Of a DNA stretch of 5,534 nucleotides, positions 5,208 through 5,534 are shown piece after piece. Location of the stretch: positions 1 through 5,534 of the forward strand of contig CAIYYW010000385.1 in assembly GCA_903930515.1 (NCBI GenBank). The letters run 5' to 3'. A program made the position numbers and the translations under genes. Under the pieces are notes generated by a model, which was not told the DNA's origin, ran no database searches, and saw only the letters and a list, made by a program, of their open reading frames with translations. Source of the DNA: an uncultured delta proteobacterium. Its GTDB lineage: Bacteria > RBG-13-61-14 > DRUE01. How positions within the stretch are numbered: position 1 is the first letter of the stretch; each line of letters opens with the position of its first letter.

Positions 5208-5378
5208 TTATCTTTTTCCTTCCACCCTCAAATAATCCGCGATAAAATCCCCGAGCAGGTTGAAGGAGATGACGAGCAGGAACACGGCGAGACCGGGGAA
5301 GATGGTGAGGTGGGGGGCGGTTCGGAGGAAGTTGATTCCGTGGGAGAGTGTGGGCGGGGTCAGGTCTTCAAATAGAGT
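5208..5378 (-). pseudogene. Remnant: C-terminal end of an OppC/DppC-type peptide ABC-transporter permease
   Basis: The minus-strand frame ending at TAA 5208 reads PPTLSHGINFLRTAPHLTIF, then PGLAVFLLVISFNLLGDFIA and DYLRVEGKR. This matches the extreme C-terminus of oligopeptide/dipeptide permeases: the PPTPSWG-like turn, the APxLxxFPGLAIF last membrane helix, and the NLLGDxLRDxLDPR tail. The frame is closed upstream by TAA at 5379-5381 and contains no start codon in a sensible place. The five preceding transmembrane helices are missing. Nothing further upstream in any minus frame looks like permease, because that space holds the promoter of the plus-strand gene at 5462. It is therefore a dead fragment left by a deletion or rearrangement whose junction lies near 5360-5380. 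With 5123-5207 it fills the 339-base gap between nagZ and the right-edge gene. Confidence 0.75.
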
Positions 5379-5415
5379 TTAACCGTGAAGATTCCAACGC
5401 CACCCAAATGGAAGG

Positions 5416-5443
5416 TTGACATTTTTAGGGGAGAAGATAATCT
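5416..5443 (+). promoter_or_regulatory. Candidate promoter of the right-edge antitoxin-like gene
   Basis: The -35 box is TTGACA at 5416-5421 (perfect), the spacer is 16 bases, and the -10 box is TAATCT at 5438-5443, which keeps T1, A2 and T6 only. GATAAT at 5436-5441 is a better -10 match but leaves only 14 bases. An ATTCCA/TGGAA inverted repeat (5391-5396, 5409-5413) lies just upstream and could bind a regulator. Confidence 0.45.
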
Positions 5444-5449
5444 AAATTC

Positions 5450-5454
5450 AGGAG
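5450..5454 (+). promoter_or_regulatory. Ribosome binding site of the right-edge antitoxin-like gene
   Basis: AGGAG is spaced 7 bases from ATG 5462, which is near-ideal and supports that codon as the start. Confidence 0.7.
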
Positions 5455-5461
5455 ACTGAAG

Positions 5462-5534
5462 ATGTCGGGAAGAAAGCTGGATTTTATTTATCGGGAGGGC
5501 AAGCCCGTGGCGGTGATCCTGGATTTGAAGGAAT
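5462..5534 (+). CDS. Probable Phd/RelB-like antitoxin, N-terminal part only
   Basis: Only 24 codons are inside the window: MSGRKLDFIYREGKPVAVIL followed by DLKE. The pattern of a short strand, a basic turn with GKPVAVILD, and then an acidic helix start is that of the N-terminal domain of prevent-host-death/RelB-type antitoxins, which bind operator DNA and neutralise a toxin encoded just downstream. The gene is the only plus-strand gene in the window and is divergent from nagZ and the permease remnant. The ribosome site is excellent. Because only the first 24 residues are visible and the partner gene is off the window, the assignment is tentative. Any small protein with this strand-turn-strand start is an alternative. 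Confidence 0.55.
   Translation, partial: MSGRKLDFIYREGKPVAVILDLKE

Noticed and set aside
5151-5375. Plus-strand 74-codon ORF rich in Glu and Gly over the permease remnant
   Set aside because: It is the reverse complement of the permease C-terminal helix. The acidic composition comes from antisense reading of hydrophobic Leu/Phe/Val codons.
1-5534. CRISPR array, tRNA, rRNA or insertion sequence
   Set aside because: I saw no regularly spaced direct repeats, no cloverleaf-like sequence with conserved TTCGA loop, no rRNA-like stretch and no transposase motif on reading both strands.

Overview
This window comes from a bacterium with compact, mostly co-directional genes. Nearly everything reads on the minus strand, so the gene order in the direction of transcription runs from right to left. 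The peptidoglycan-recycling enzymes and the sigma70-type promoters (TTGACA/TATAAT-like) suggest a Gram-negative-type bacterium. I cannot name a lineage from the sequence alone. The metabolic genes (gcvT, kinase, nagZ) look GC-richer than the restriction-modification genes at the left end. I judged this by eye, not by calculation.

Layout from right to left. At the right edge (5462-5534) the first 24 codons of a plus-strand gene resemble the N-terminus of a Phd/RelB-type antitoxin, with a clear ribosome site and promoter. Next, on the minus strand, is a decayed C-terminal piece of an oligopeptide ABC-transporter permease (5208-5378). Then come nagZ (3998-5122), a GH3 beta-N-acetylhexosaminidase, and a COG3178/AmgK-like sugar or aminoglycoside-type kinase (2743-3873). 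A 46-residue protein of unknown function (2525-2665) follows, then gcvT (1341-2435), the T-protein of the glycine cleavage system. Last is a type II restriction-modification pair: an HNH endonuclease (583-1305) overlapping by 8 bases a DPPY DNA methyltransferase (1-590) that runs off the left edge.

Functionally there are three modules. nagZ and the AmgK-like kinase can both act in cell-wall sugar recycling. gcvT is a lone one-carbon enzyme without gcvH or gcvP beside it. The HNH/methyltransferase pair is a defence cassette immediately behind gcvT, with its own likely promoter inside the last codons of gcvT.

Almost every minus-strand gene has its own compact promoter about 20-30 bases before the preferred start codon. 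Those promoters and ribosome sites favour internal ATG codons over the longest possible reading frames. The most notable unexplained signal is the word CTGGAAT/ATTCCAG. It recurs at or next to the starts of nagZ, the kinase and the 46-residue ORF, and forms a perfect 8-bp inverted repeat around the -10 of the last. I saw no CRISPR array, tRNA, rRNA, insertion sequence or riboswitch.
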